A stretch of DNA of 64,000 bases from Streptomyces sp. NBC_00708 (GCA_036226585.1 CP108997.1:3162001-3226000), one strand, 5' to 3'; counted from the stretch's first letter, positions 1 through 9,295 are shown. The notes: generated from the letters alone by a model not told the origin. A program made the numbers and translations.

Positions 1-729
1 TTCCACCGGCCCACCGAGCGCGTGGTGGCGAAGCTCTTCTACAAGGTGCGCCCGCCCACCGCTGCCGAGCTCGCGCGCCTGCAGCCCTTGTGGGACGAGG
101 TCACCCGGCGCGCCGGTCTCGACGGCTCGCGCTACGACCTGTGGATCGAGGACAGCGACGAGGTCAACGCCTTCGGTGCGGCGGGACACATCGTCGCCGT
201 GACCCGCAATTCGCTGGACCGGCTCACTCCGGACCGGCTCTCCGCCGTCCTCGCCCATGAGCTGGGGCATCACGTGAACGGTCACACCTGGGCCGGACTC
301 CTCGGCGTCTACTACGGACTTCCCGCCCGGATCGCGATGATCGTCGCGACGTACGTCACGGTCTTCGCCGTGGTCGTGGCGGCGGAGTTCGCCATCCTGG
401 CCGCGGTCGTCCTGGTCCTGGTGATCGCCGTCTTCGCGATCGCCATCGCCTTCACCTTCCCGCCGGCGTTCGCCCTGCTCGCGATCCCCCTGCTCATCCC
501 CTGGGCAGGCCGGCGCGGTGAGCTGCGCGCCGACAGGTTCGCCGGCGAGATCGGATACGGACCGCTGCTGATCACCGTATTCACCGATTACCTGAACCGG
601 GGCGCCGACACCGAGGAGAAGGAGCAGGGTCCGCTGGGCCGGATCATGTCCACGCACCCCCCGCTCCACACACGCATCCGGGCGCTCGAGATCTTCACCG
701 CCGGACCGCCCGAAGGCCGGCCCTCATGA
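1..729 (+). CDS. M48-family membrane zinc metalloprotease (5' end outside window)
   Basis: The frame is open from the first base, so the N-terminus lies upstream; a GTG at 22 is only an internal candidate start. Counting from that GTG, the zinc motif HELGH is at residues 79-83 and is followed by NGH. Two to three hydrophobic segments occupy about residues 95-160, and an ELRADRFA stretch supplies the likely third zinc ligand, as in M48 (HtpX/Ste24-type) peptidases. The active site would face the cytoplasmic side of the membrane. Its stop overlaps the ATG of the next gene (ATGA), so the two are translationally coupled. Family assignment is firm; the substrate is unknown. Confidence 0.85.
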   Translation, partial: FHRPTERVVAKLFYKVRPPTAAELARLQPLWDEVTRRAGLDGSRYDLWIEDSDEVNAFGAAGHIVAVTRNSLDRLTPDRLSAVLAHELGHHVNGHTWAGLLGVYYGLPARIAMIVATYVTVFAVVVAAEFAILAAVVLVLVIAVFAIAIAFTFPPAFALLAIPLLIPWAGRRGELRADRFAGEIGYGPLLITVFTDYLNRGADTEEKEQGPLGRIMSTHPPLHTRIRALEIFTAGPPEGRPS

Positions 730-2579
730 CGTTCCCCGCCCCCGGAACCACGCCCGCCGACGGGTTCCTTCACCTCTTCGAGTCCGGGCAGCGGCTGGGC
801 TGGGTCCACCGTGACCCCGAGACCCTGCGCCGTCCCTTCCCCGAACCGGAGCCGCAGCGGCAGCCCGTACCCGTGGCGTACGAGAACCGGGCGGCCGCCG
901 CCCGTATCGCGTACGAGAGCCGCAAGCGGTCCGTCACGACAGCCGGCGCGGTCCTCGTGGCGGCCTGCTTCCTGCTGTCCCTCGTGGCGGGCGGCGTACT
1001 GGCGCTGCTCGCCGTGGTCGTCGCGGTGGTGTGCGTCGCGCGCGTCGCCCACGCAGGCCAGGCGGCCGAGGAGGCGGACCGGGTTCTGGACGGCAAGCGC
1101 ACCGAGCTGGAGGGGCACTTTCAGTACGCGTGGCAGGGCTGGTGGGAGCGGGGGCGGCAGCACGCGGCGGCGCAGGACGAGTGGACGCGGAGCCTCCCCG
1201 CGTGGGGCGCGCTCCCGGCCCTCCCCGACTCCCGCCGGCTGGACGTCTTCGGCGGGAGCCGCCGCAGCCGGGAGGGGTTCCTCACGGTCTACGGCGCCTC
1301 GACTCTCCGTCAACGGCCCGTGATCGTGATCGACCTGACCCGGTCCCTCGTCTGCGAGGAACTGGCCGCGCTGGCCGAACCGGCCGGGTTCCCCGTGGAC
1401 GTACAGCTGCTGCCGAGCGGTATGGCCGGCAGCGACATCCTGAGCGGCCTCACGCCGCGGGAGCTGGTCGACACCTTCGTGGAGGCCGTCCACTCCGAGG
1501 ACTCCCGGGCCGACCGGGCCGCTCGCACCATCGACACCATGATCCTCGACCGGCTGTGCGGAGCCCTGGGGGACGAGGTCACGCCGGCCCGTCTGGGAGC
1601 GGGGCTGCGCGCGCTGATGGGGGAGACCGATGACGCGGAAGCCCTCACCCGCACGGAACGCAACCGCGTCGCGGACGAGTTGCTGGCCGACAAGAACAAG
1701 GACCAGGTGCGGGACAGCCTGGTCCGGCTCGCGGCCTTCCTTCACCCGCTGGAACGGCTCGGCACGCAGACCACCGGGCGCGGCTCCGGCCGCCTCACCT
1801 GCATCGCCCTGGACTCCACGGCGGGAACGGCCGGAACGGAGTTGCTGGCGGACCTGATGGTGCAGAGCGTGTCCCGCCTCCTCGCCTCCTCCCGGAAGAC
1901 CGTCCCGGCGGTGATCGTCGCGCTCGGCGAGCAGGGTCTCCAGCGGCGCTGTCTCGATCAGCTGGCCACGGTCTGCGAGCACCAAGGCGCACAGCTCACC
2001 TTTCTGCACCCGCATCTGCGGGAGGGCGCGGTGGAGATGATCGGCGACGGCTCGGTCGCCTTCATGAGGCTCGGCAACCACAAGGAGGCCGCTGCCGCGG
2101 CAGACTTCCTGGGCCGCCGGCACGCGTTCGTCCTGCACTCGCTGACCGACACGGAGGGCGAGGTCGTCAACACCTCGGTGGCCCGGACCTTCGGCTCGTC
2201 GGTGAGCCGGGGAACCACCGACAGCCACTCGGTGACCCACGGCTCGACGTGGAACCGCGGCGCGCAGTCGGGCACCGGCACCCACGGCGGCAGCCACAGC
2301 CGGACATCCGGCACGTCGACCAGCACCACCCACACGACGAACGAGTCCACCACGCACACCACGGGCGACAGCCGAAGCACCAGCACCGCCCAGTCCGAGC
2401 AGCGCGTCTACGAGTACACGGTCGAACCGACCCGCCTCCAGGCCCTCCCCGACTTCGGCCTGCTCCTGGTGGAACGCCAACCGGACGGCTCCACATCGAT
2501 CCACCCGGCAGACTGCAACCCGAACATCGCCCTCCTGCCCCGAACCACCACCCAGCCCCTGCCACCCCCTGCGACGTGA
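726..2579 (+). CDS. Membrane protein resembling a P-loop-less conjugation/FtsK-type ATPase
   Basis: The 617-residue product has two membrane helices (about 70-108), an alpha/beta region (about 170-475) and a Ser/Thr/His/Gly-rich stretch (about 485-560). The order of elements resembles VirD4/TraG or HerA ATPases: a glycine loop FGGSRRSREG (175-184), a strand PVIVIDLTRS (198-207), a Walker-B-like strand AVIVALGEQG (395-404), and a C-terminal run near 446-474 ending in FVLHSLT. The loop lacks the GxxxxGK[ST] lysine, so ATP hydrolysis is unlikely. It is coupled by an ATGA overlap to the M48 protease and may be a partner or scaffold in the same membrane. The fold is my inference from pattern only; I do not recognise a named family. 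Confidence 0.7.
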   Translation: MTFPAPGTTPADGFLHLFESGQRLGWVHRDPETLRRPFPEPEPQRQPVPVAYENRAAAARIAYESRKRSVTTAGAVLVAACFLLSLVAGGVLALLAVVVAVVCVARVAHAGQAAEEADRVLDGKRTELEGHFQYAWQGWWERGRQHAAAQDEWTRSLPAWGALPALPDSRRLDVFGGSRRSREGFLTVYGASTLRQRPVIVIDLTRSLVCEELAALAEPAGFPVDVQLLPSGMAGSDILSGLTPRELVDTFVEAVHSEDSRADRAARTIDTMILDRLCGALGDEVTPARLGAGLRALMGETDDAEALTRTERNRVADELLADKNKDQVRDSLVRLAAFLHPLERLGTQTTGRGSGRLTCIALDSTAGTAGTELLADLMVQSVSRLLASSRKTVPAVIVALGEQGLQRRCLDQLATVCEHQGAQLTFLHPHLREGAVEMIGDGSVAFMRLGNHKEAAAAADFLGRRHAFVLHSLTDTEGEVVNTSVARTFGSSVSRGTTDSHSVTHGSTWNRGAQSGTGTHGGSHSRTSGTSTSTTHTTNESTTHTTGDSRSTSTAQSEQRVYEYTVEPTRLQALPDFGLLLVERQPDGSTSIHPADCNPNIALLPRTTTQPLPPPAT

Positions 2580-2642
2580 TCCACCCGCAGCCCCCGCCCG
2601 CAAACCAGGACCGGCCCCGGACAGGCCGCCCAAGAACCCAAG

Positions 2643-2673
2643 AAACCCCAGGCGGGATTCCGACCTGGGGTTT
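2643..2673. terminator. Bidirectional hairpin terminator between the + operon and tRNA-Thr
   Basis: Perfect 10-bp arms (2643-2652 and 2664-2673) flank an 11-nt loop, and the stem ends in AAA/TTT, so either strand gives a short U run. It lies 64 bp past the stop of the + strand gene and 7 bp past the 3' end of the minus strand tRNA, so it can serve both. Confidence 0.75.
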
Positions 2674-2679
2674 CAACGG

Positions 2680-2753
2680 AGCCGCCTTCGGGATTCGAAC
2701 CCGAGACCTACGCATTACGAGTGCGTTGCTCTGGCCAACTGAGCTAAGGCGGC
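2680..2753 (-). tRNA. tRNA-Thr (anticodon CGT)
   Basis: Read on the minus strand, a 7-bp acceptor stem GCCGCCT/AGGCGGC closes the cloverleaf. The anticodon stem ACGCA/TGCGT holds the loop CTCGTAA, giving anticodon CGT, which reads ACG. The T arm carries GGTTCGAATCC. The discriminator base is T and CCA is not encoded. A hairpin terminator follows directly. Confidence 0.95.
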
Positions 2754-2870
2754 GCGCCCTGTTCGCACCATGATGCGATCAGCAGCGGAGCCAAGTCTAC
2801 ACAGTTTCCGGGGGTGCTCCGCACCAGCCCGTGGCCGTGAGATAGGTGCAGGTCAGGGGCCCGATGGAGG

Positions 2871-4421
2871 TCAGGAACACTTCTTGCCGGCCGGCGGCGG
2901 GGTGCCCTCCAGGAGGTACGTGTTGATCGCCGTGTCGATGCAGTCGCTGCCGCGGCCGTACGCGGTGTGGCCGTCGCCCTCGTAGGTGAGAAGGGTGCCG
3001 GAGGAGAGCTGGTCTGCCAGGGAGCGGGCCCAGGCGTACGGGGTGGCGGGATCGCGGGTGGTGCCGACCACGACGATGGGGGCGGCGCCCTCGGCCTTGA
3101 TGCGGTGGGGGGTGCCGGTGGCGGGGACGGGCCAGTAGGCGCAGTTCAGGGCCGCCCAGGCGAAGCCCCTGCCGAAAACCGGGGACGCCTTCTCGAAGGA
3201 GGGGAGGGCCTTGTCGACGGCCTCGGGGCCGGCGAAGGCGGGCGGGAGATCGAGGCAGTTCACGGCGGCGTTCGCAAACATCAGGTTGGTGTACTTGCCG
3301 CTCGGCTCGCGTTCGTAGTAGCTGTCGGCCAGGGCCAGCAGGCCGGCGCCGTCGCCCGACTGGGCCGCGGTCAGCGCGTCCCGGAGCTGCGGCCAGGCCG
3401 ACTCGTCGTACATGGCGGCGATGACGCCCGTCGTGGCGAGGGATTCGCCGAGTTCACGGGAGTCGCCCGTGGGGATCGGGTCCGCGTCCAGCCGCGCGAA
3501 CAGCTTCTTCAGCCGGTCCGCCGCGTCGGAGTCGGACGTGGTGCCGAGCGGGCAGGCCTTCTGCTTCACGCAGTCCTGCGCGAAGGACTGGAACGCCGTC
3601 TCGAACCCCGCCGTCTGGTCCCGGTTCATCTCGATGGACGACAGCGAGGGATCCATCGCCCCGTCGAGGACCAGGCGGCCGGTGCGGCCGGGGAACAGCT
3701 CGGCGTACGTGGCGCCCAGGAAGGTCCCGTACGACGCCCCGACATAGTTCAGATGCTCGTCGCCGAGCAGGGCGCGCAGCATGTCCATGTCGCGGGCCGT
3801 CTCCACGGTCGAGACGTGCGGCAGGACCTCCCCGGAACGCTTCTCGCAGCCCGAGGCGAACTTCTCGAAGGCCCCCTTCAGCTTCGTGACCTCGGCGTCG
3901 TCGTCCGGGGTCTGGTCCACCTGTGTGTACGCGTCCATCTGCGGCCCGGTCAGGCACTCGACGGGTTCACTGCGCGCCACCCCGCGCGGGTCGATGGCCA
4001 CCATGTCGTAGCGGGCACGCACCTGGGCGGGGTAGCCGATCGCGGCGTAGCCCTGGAGGTAGCCGATGGCCGATCCGCCGGGTCCGCCCGGGTTCACCAG
4101 GAGGGAGCCGATCCGCTTGCCGGGGCCGGTCGCCTTCTTGCGGGAGACGGCCAGCTTGATCGCGTCGCCGTCCGGTTTCGCGTAGTCGAGCGGTGCCTTC
4201 ATCGTCGTGCACTGGAAACCACTGACGCCGCAGTCCCGCCAGCTGAGGTGCTGGGAGTAGAACGGCTTCAGGGCCGCCGGCACGGCCGAGGGCGAGGCGG
4301 ACGCCTTCTCGGCGGGGGACGAGGCACCCGATGACGAGCTTCCGCTGCTGCATCCGGAGACGAGCAGGCCGGCAGTGCCGAGCGCGAGGGCGAAAGTGCG
4401 GAACGGGCGCCTGGTGTCCAT
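2871..4421 (-). CDS. Secreted lipoprotein, S33 tripeptidyl aminopeptidase-type alpha/beta hydrolase
   Basis: The 516-residue product starts with a lipoprotein signal ending in the lipobox LVSGC (Cys24) and a Ser-rich linker. The oxyanion region NPGGPGG is at 110-116, the nucleophile motif GASYG has Ser230, and the likely acid and base are Asp457 in TRDPATPY and His485 in GDGHTAY. This is the Streptomyces mycelium-associated proteinase type (SlpD/SlpE, tripeptidyl aminopeptidase), which trims N-terminal tripeptides outside the membrane. There is no clear ribosome site; TACGCT at 4428-4433 ends 6 nt before the ATG, suggesting a leaderless mRNA. The neighbours (tRNA, holB) give no functional hint. 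Confidence 0.9.
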   Translation of the reverse strand: MDTRRPFRTFALALGTAGLLVSGCSSGSSSSGASSPAEKASASPSAVPAALKPFYSQHLSWRDCGVSGFQCTTMKAPLDYAKPDGDAIKLAVSRKKATGPGKRIGSLLVNPGGPGGSAIGYLQGYAAIGYPAQVRARYDMVAIDPRGVARSEPVECLTGPQMDAYTQVDQTPDDDAEVTKLKGAFEKFASGCEKRSGEVLPHVSTVETARDMDMLRALLGDEHLNYVGASYGTFLGATYAELFPGRTGRLVLDGAMDPSLSSIEMNRDQTAGFETAFQSFAQDCVKQKACPLGTTSDSDAADRLKKLFARLDADPIPTGDSRELGESLATTGVIAAMYDESAWPQLRDALTAAQSGDGAGLLALADSYYEREPSGKYTNLMFANAAVNCLDLPPAFAGPEAVDKALPSFEKASPVFGRGFAWAALNCAYWPVPATGTPHRIKAEGAAPIVVVGTTRDPATPYAWARSLADQLSSGTLLTYEGDGHTAYGRGSDCIDTAINTYLLEGTPPPAGKKCS

Positions 4422-4517
4422 GCCCGGAGCGTAGCCGCCACCTCACCGCCCACCCGATTCCCTTCCCTTTCGGGTGATTCGGCGGGGACCACCGGGCACC
4501 GACGGTGGCCGTGCCCC

Positions 4518-5723
4518 TCAGCCCGCGCGCAGGGCCATCGTCATCGCCTCCACCGCCAGCAGCGGGGCCACATTCCGGTCGAGGGCGCGGCGGCAGGCCG
4601 ACACCGCCTCGATCCGGCGCAGCGTGCGCTCCGGCGTGGACGCGCGGGCGACGCGGTCCAGGGCATCCTCGGCATCGGCGTTGGCTATGGCGATCCGCGA
4701 ACCGAACTGCAGGGCGAGCACATCGCGGTAGAAGCCGGTCAGCTCGGTGAGTGCCAGGTCCAGGCTGTCGCGCTGGGTGCGGGTCTTGCGGCGCTTCTGC
4801 TTGTCCTCCAGTTCCTTCATCACCCCGGCCGTGCCACGCGGCATACGGCCCCCGGCGGCGGCTCCGAGCGCCGCCTTCATGTCCTCCGTCTCCTTGGCGT
4901 CGATCTCCTCGGACGCCTGCTTCGCGTCCTCGGTCGCGGTGTCGATCAGCTCCTGCGCCGCCTTGAGGCATCCCCCGATGTCCTCGACGCGCAAGGGCAG
5001 CTTGAGCACCGCGGCCCGGCGCGCGCGGGCCCGCTCGTCCGTGGCGAGGCGGCGCGCCCTGCCGATGTGCCCCTGGGTGGCGCGGGCCGCGGCGGCGGCC
5101 CGGTCCGGTTCGATGCCGTCCCTGCGGACCAGGACGTCCGCCACCGCGTCGACGGAAGGCGTCCGCAGCGTGAGGTGGCGGCAGCGAGACCTGATCGTCG
5201 GCAGCACGTCCTCCAGCGAGGGCGCGCACAGCAGCCACACCGTGCGCGGGGCGGGCTCCTCGACCGCCTTCAGCAGGACGTTCCCCGCGCCCTCGGTGAG
5301 GCGGTCGGCGTCCTCCATGACGATGACCTGCCAGCGTCCGACGGCCGGCGAGAGCTGAGCGCGGCGCACCAGCTCACGGGTCTCCTTCACACCGATGGAG
5401 AGCAGGTCCGTGCGGATCACGTCGACATCGGCGTGCGTACCGATGAGGCTGGTGTGGCAGCCGTCGCAGAAGCCGCATCCCGGCGCCCCGCCCAGCGCGC
5501 GGTCCGGGCTCGTGCACTGGAGGGCCGCGGCGAAGGCCCGTGCGGCGGTGGAGCGCCCCGAGCCGGGCGGGCCGGTGAACAGCCAGGCATGGGTCATCTT
5601 CGAGCCGGGCGGCACCGGCTCCCCCGCCGCCTGGGCGGTGACCAGCACGTCGGCGTCCCGGGCGGCGGCGCCCAGCTGCTCCTGCACCCGGTCCTGGCCG
5701 ACCAGGTCGTCCCATACGGACAT
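4518..5723 (-). CDS. holB: DNA polymerase III subunit delta'
   Basis: This is a clamp-loader AAA+ subunit of 401 residues. It shows the P-loop GPPGSGRS (51-58), a zinc-knuckle set Cys70, Cys83, Cys86 and Cys89, and the SRC motif (IRSRCRHL) that acts as an arginine finger toward a neighbouring subunit. The open frame extends 40 codons further upstream, but MSVWDDLVGQ is the usual N-terminus and has AAAGGCGG about 7 nt before its ATG, so I start at 5723. It lies 182 bp downstream of the thymidylate kinase gene, the common tmk-holB order, with a strong hairpin between the two. Confidence 0.93.
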   Translation of the reverse strand: MSVWDDLVGQDRVQEQLGAAARDADVLVTAQAAGEPVPPGSKMTHAWLFTGPPGSGRSTAARAFAAALQCTSPDRALGGAPGCGFCDGCHTSLIGTHADVDVIRTDLLSIGVKETRELVRRAQLSPAVGRWQVIVMEDADRLTEGAGNVLLKAVEEPAPRTVWLLCAPSLEDVLPTIRSRCRHLTLRTPSVDAVADVLVRRDGIEPDRAAAAARATQGHIGRARRLATDERARARRAAVLKLPLRVEDIGGCLKAAQELIDTATEDAKQASEEIDAKETEDMKAALGAAAGGRMPRGTAGVMKELEDKQKRRKTRTQRDSLDLALTELTGFYRDVLALQFGSRIAIANADAEDALDRVARASTPERTLRRIEAVSACRRALDRNVAPLLAVEAMTMALRAG

Positions 5724-5803
5724 GGGGCACCGCCTTTCGCTTCGCTCGACGCGTGGCTCTCGTCGATCCGGTCTCCATTGTGGGGGACGGGTCCGACAAC
5801 GCG

Positions 5804-5850
5804 GACGCCGATGGCCCCGCACCAGGGAAAGGTGCGGGGCCATCGGCGTC
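5804..5850 (-). terminator. Strong 20-bp hairpin between tmk and holB
   Basis: Perfect 20-bp inverted arms (5804-5823 and 5831-5850) enclose a 7-nt loop. On the minus strand it follows the thymidylate kinase gene and precedes holB. No U tract follows, which is usual for Streptomyces terminators. It probably reduces or ends read-through, leaving holB with its own promoter in the roughly 80 bp that remain. Confidence 0.7.
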
Positions 5851-5905
5851 GTCCCGTAAGGGTGTCCCGGACCGTGAGCGGGCCAGGACCGTAAGGGCCT
5901 CCCGG

Positions 5906-8900
5906 TCAGCGGCGCGGCCGTCGGCCCCGGCCGCCCGAGGGCTCCGGGCCCTCGTCGTCGTGCCGGCCCAGCAGCTCGTCGGCCAGGCTGGGCAGGTCGT
6001 CGAGCGGGGTCTCCTCCGCCCAGTCGGGCCTGGGGCGCCGGGGGCGCTGCTGTCCCTCGGCCTGCCGCGGGTCCGCGTGCGGGTCGGTGATCTGGGGCAG
6101 CTCACGGGTGCGCTCGTTGTCGCTCTCCGCCGGCCGCTCGTCCCGGAAGATGCCGCGCGGCACCCGGTCGGCCGGGTCGGAGTCCCGTACGGCACCGTGC
6201 CCGCCGTCCTGGACCGCCGGCAGGACCGTCGTCTCGTCCGAGGCCCCGGAGGGTTCGGGCGCGTCCGAGAACTTCGGGATCACCGTCGTCTCGTCCTGGT
6301 CGGACGGCCACGGCGCCGACGACGCGCCACGCGGCCGGCCGGATCCTGACGGCCGGTCCACCGGCGAGGGCACCGGCTGCGTGATCTCGTTCGGGCCGAC
6401 GATCGGCGTGGGCACCGTCAGCTCGTTGTCGGGCCCGGAGGGTTCGTCACCGGAGGTGGAGGGCGAGGACGCCCCGCTGCCGTTCCCGGAATCCGAGGAG
6501 CTCCCGGAGTCCTGCCGCAGCCGGGATTCCTCCTCCTCGGCGGCCCTGGCGCGGGCCTCCTGCCGCGCGGCCAGGGCGCGGGCCTCCTCCTCGCGGGCGG
6601 CCCGTTCCCGGGCGCGCTCCTCGGCGGCAGCCGCTTCGGCCTGGGCCTTCGCCTGGGCCTCCGCTTCCGCCTGGCGGCGGGCGGCCTCGGCCCGGAGCAG
6701 GGCCTCCTCGGCCTTGCGCTGCTTCTCCAGACGCTGGGCCTCCGCCTCCTTGCGCAGCCGGGACTCCTCCTCCGCCTGGCGGCGCAGACGGGCCTGCTCG
6801 GCCTCGTACGCGGCTTCCTCGGCCTCGCGGCGGGCGCGGTCGGCCTCGGCGACGCGGCGGGCCTCCTCAGCGCGCTGCCGTTCCTCCTCGGCCCGCTGCC
6901 GGGCTTCCTCCTCGGCGCGCTGCCGCTCCTCCTCCGCGCGCTGCCTGGCCTCTTCGGCCTGGCGCTCGGCCTCGCGGCGGCGCGCTTCCTCCTCCTCGCG
7001 GCGCTTGCGCTCCTCCTCCTCGGCACGGAGCTTGGCGAGCTGTTCCTGGCGCTCGCGCTCCAGACGCTCCTCCTCCGCCTTGCGGGCGGCCTCCTCCTCG
7101 GCGCGGCGCCTGGCCTCCTCCTCGGCGGCCCTGCGTGCCTCCTCCCGGGCCTTGATCTCGGCCTCGGAGAGCGGCAGGACCTGGTCGAGGCGGTGGCGTA
7201 CGACCGTGGTGATGACTTCCGGTTCCTGCCCGGCATCCACCACGAGGTAGCGCGTCGGGTCGGCGGCGGCCAGCGTCAGGAAGCCGGAGCGCACCCGGGC
7301 GTGGAACTCGGGCGGCTCGGACTCCAGCCGGTCGGGCGCCTCGGTGAACCGTTCCCTCGCGGTCTCCGGAGCGACGTCCAGGAGCACGGTCAGGTGGGGT
7401 ACGAGTCCGCTCGTCGCCCAGCGCGAGATACGGGCGATCTCGGTGGGCGCCAGGTCGCGGCCCGCGCCCTGGTAGGCGACGGACGAGTCGATGTAGCGGT
7501 CGGAGATGACGATCGCGCCGCGCTCCAGCGCCGGGCGGACGACCGAGTCGACGTGCTCGGCGCGGTCGGCGGCGTACAGCAGGGCCTCGGCCCGGTTGGA
7601 GAGCCCGGCCGACGACACGTCGAGCAGGATGGACCGCAGCCGCTTGCCGACGGGGGTCGCGCCCGGTTCACGGGTGACGACGACCTCGTGGCCCTTGGCC
7701 CGGATCCACTCGGCGAGCGCCTCGACCTGGGTGGACTTGCCGGCTCCGTCGCCGCCCTCCAGGGCGAGGAAGAAGCCGTTCGCGGCGGGTGCGACCGCCG
7801 GGTCGCCGCCGCGCAGCGCCTCGCGCAGATCGCGCCGCAGCGGTACGCCGGAGCGGTCGTCGGTCTTCGCGAGGACGATGACCGCGACCGGCAGCAGCAG
7901 GGCGCCGACCAGCATCAGCGTGAACGCCGCGCCGCCGTGGGCGAAGACGAAGTCGCCCGTGGTCAGCCGGTGGGTGCCGATGGCCGCGGCGACCAGCGGG
8001 CCGCCGACCGCACCGAGCGCGATCAGGATCCGGACGACGGCCTGGAGGTGTTCGGTGATCCTGGTCCTGCGGGCTTCCTCGGTCTCCTGGTCGGCGAGGA
8101 CATGACCGGTGTTCGCGGCAACGCCCGCCGCGTATCCGGCGAGTGCGGCGAGCAGGACGACCGTCGCGGTGTCCGGGACGAGGCCCATCGCCAGGAGGGC
8201 GATGCCGGTGACGGCGGTGGCGAGCGAGAGCATGCGCCGTCGCGACAGCGTGGGCAGCACCTTCCCCGCCGTACGGATGCCCACACCCGTACCGCCGGTG
8301 AGAGCGAGGACCAGCAGGGCGAGGGTGACCGGACCGCCGCCGAGGTCGCTGGCGTGCAGCACGGCGACGGCTGCCGCCGCCGCGATGGCTCCGGCGACCG
8401 CGGCACAGGTGGCGACGATCAGCGGGATGGCGCCGGTGCGGCCCTTGTCGGGGCCGTTCCCCGCGGACGGCCGCCGCAGTCCCTCCAGCGGGGAACGCGG
8501 GCGGGGCGTCTGCGTACCGGGCAGTTCCAGGAAGTACAGGGTGGAGATGGAGGAGGAGAACAGGCCGGCCGCGACGTACGAGCCGAGGGCCGCCTGGTGG
8601 AAGGAGAACCAGTCCAGGCCGGAGCCCAGCAGATTGCCGATGACCGTGGCGACCAGCAGCACCGCCGCGGCGAGCGGAACGGCCGCGAAGTCGGTGCGAA
8701 GGGACAGCCGGCGCAGCGCGTCGAGGTGGTCGGGCAGCGGGCGCACGGCGGCGCCCTCGATCGGCGGGGCGGGCAGGAGCGCGGGGGCCGCGCTCTCCTT
8801 GGCGACCGTCCAAAGGCGTTCGGCGGCGCCGGTCACGAAGACGGTGACGAGGATCATCGTGAGCGCGTTGGAGGGCGTCCAGTCGATCCACAGGGGCGCG

Positions 8901-9295
8901 ACGACCAGCAGCGCGAGCCGCAGCCCGTCGGCGCCGATCATCAGCCATCGCCGGTCGATGGGACCGCCGGGTGCGGTGAGGGACGTCAAAGGCCCCAGAA
9001 GTACGGCTCCGAAGAGCAAGGCGGAAATAATCCGGGCGCCGAACACGGCGGCGACGGCGAACGCCGCCCCTCGGTATCCGGACCCGAATGAGCCCTCGAG
9101 AACCGCCGCTTGCAGCGACAGCAACACCAGCACGAGAAGGGCGAGTGCATCGCCGGTACTGCCGATGAGCTGGGCGCTCCACAACCGCTTGAGCGGGGGA
9201 ACACGCAACAGGGCTCGTACGGCACGCTCGCGTGAGTCTGCGGCAAGTGTGTCGGAGGTGGGGCTCACGACCGTTGGCTGCTCGGCTCGCGTCAT
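5906..9295 (-). CDS. tmk: MFS-like membrane domain fused to thymidylate kinase and a long charged helix
   Basis: The 1129-residue product has three parts. Residues 1 to about 490 form a 12-helix MFS-like module. Residues about 505-710 are dTMP kinase, with P-loop GGDGAGKST near 513 and the DRY-type motif SDRYIDSSVAYQGAGR; it phosphorylates dTMP to dTDP. Residues about 710-925 are an almost uninterrupted Glu/Arg/Ala helix, followed by a disordered acidic tail to 1129. Bacterial Tmk is usually about 210 residues, so this is a fusion, and I recall similar fused forms in streptomycetes. It may tether the kinase to the membrane. TAGGCT at 9302-9307 ends 6 nt before the ATG, suggesting leaderless expression. 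Confidence 0.9.
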   Translation of the reverse strand: MTRAEQPTVVSPTSDTLAADSRERAVRALLRVPPLKRLWSAQLIGSTGDALALLVLVLLSLQAAVLEGSFGSGYRGAAFAVAAVFGARIISALLFGAVLLGPLTSLTAPGGPIDRRWLMIGADGLRLALLVVAPLWIDWTPSNALTMILVTVFVTGAAERLWTVAKESAAPALLPAPPIEGAAVRPLPDHLDALRRLSLRTDFAAVPLAAAVLLVATVIGNLLGSGLDWFSFHQAALGSYVAAGLFSSSISTLYFLELPGTQTPRPRSPLEGLRRPSAGNGPDKGRTGAIPLIVATCAAVAGAIAAAAAVAVLHASDLGGGPVTLALLVLALTGGTGVGIRTAGKVLPTLSRRRMLSLATAVTGIALLAMGLVPDTATVVLLAALAGYAAGVAANTGHVLADQETEEARRTRITEHLQAVVRILIALGAVGGPLVAAAIGTHRLTTGDFVFAHGGAAFTLMLVGALLLPVAVIVLAKTDDRSGVPLRRDLREALRGGDPAVAPAANGFFLALEGGDGAGKSTQVEALAEWIRAKGHEVVVTREPGATPVGKRLRSILLDVSSAGLSNRAEALLYAADRAEHVDSVVRPALERGAIVISDRYIDSSVAYQGAGRDLAPTEIARISRWATSGLVPHLTVLLDVAPETARERFTEAPDRLESEPPEFHARVRSGFLTLAAADPTRYLVVDAGQEPEVITTVVRHRLDQVLPLSEAEIKAREEARRAAEEEARRRAEEEAARKAEEERLERERQEQLAKLRAEEEERKRREEEEARRREAERQAEEARQRAEEERQRAEEEARQRAEEERQRAEEARRVAEADRARREAEEAAYEAEQARLRRQAEEESRLRKEAEAQRLEKQRKAEEALLRAEAARRQAEAEAQAKAQAEAAAAEERARERAAREEEARALAARQEARARAAEEEESRLRQDSGSSSDSGNGSGASSPSTSGDEPSGPDNELTVPTPIVGPNEITQPVPSPVDRPSGSGRPRGASSAPWPSDQDETTVIPKFSDAPEPSGASDETTVLPAVQDGGHGAVRDSDPADRVPRGIFRDERPAESDNERTRELPQITDPHADPRQAEGQQRPRRPRPDWAEETPLDDLPSLADELLGRHDDEGPEPSGGRGRRPRR

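Noticed and set aside
588..2633. 681-codon minus strand frame opposite the M48/pseudo-ATPase genes
   Set aside because: Composition is Arg/Gly/Val low-complexity typical of high-GC antisense frames, with no domain and no ribosome site; the + strand frames show real protein features.
7193..9091. 632-codon + frame opposite the tmk fusion
   Set aside because: Antisense shadow with no domains; the minus strand encodes MFS and kinase motifs over the same bases.
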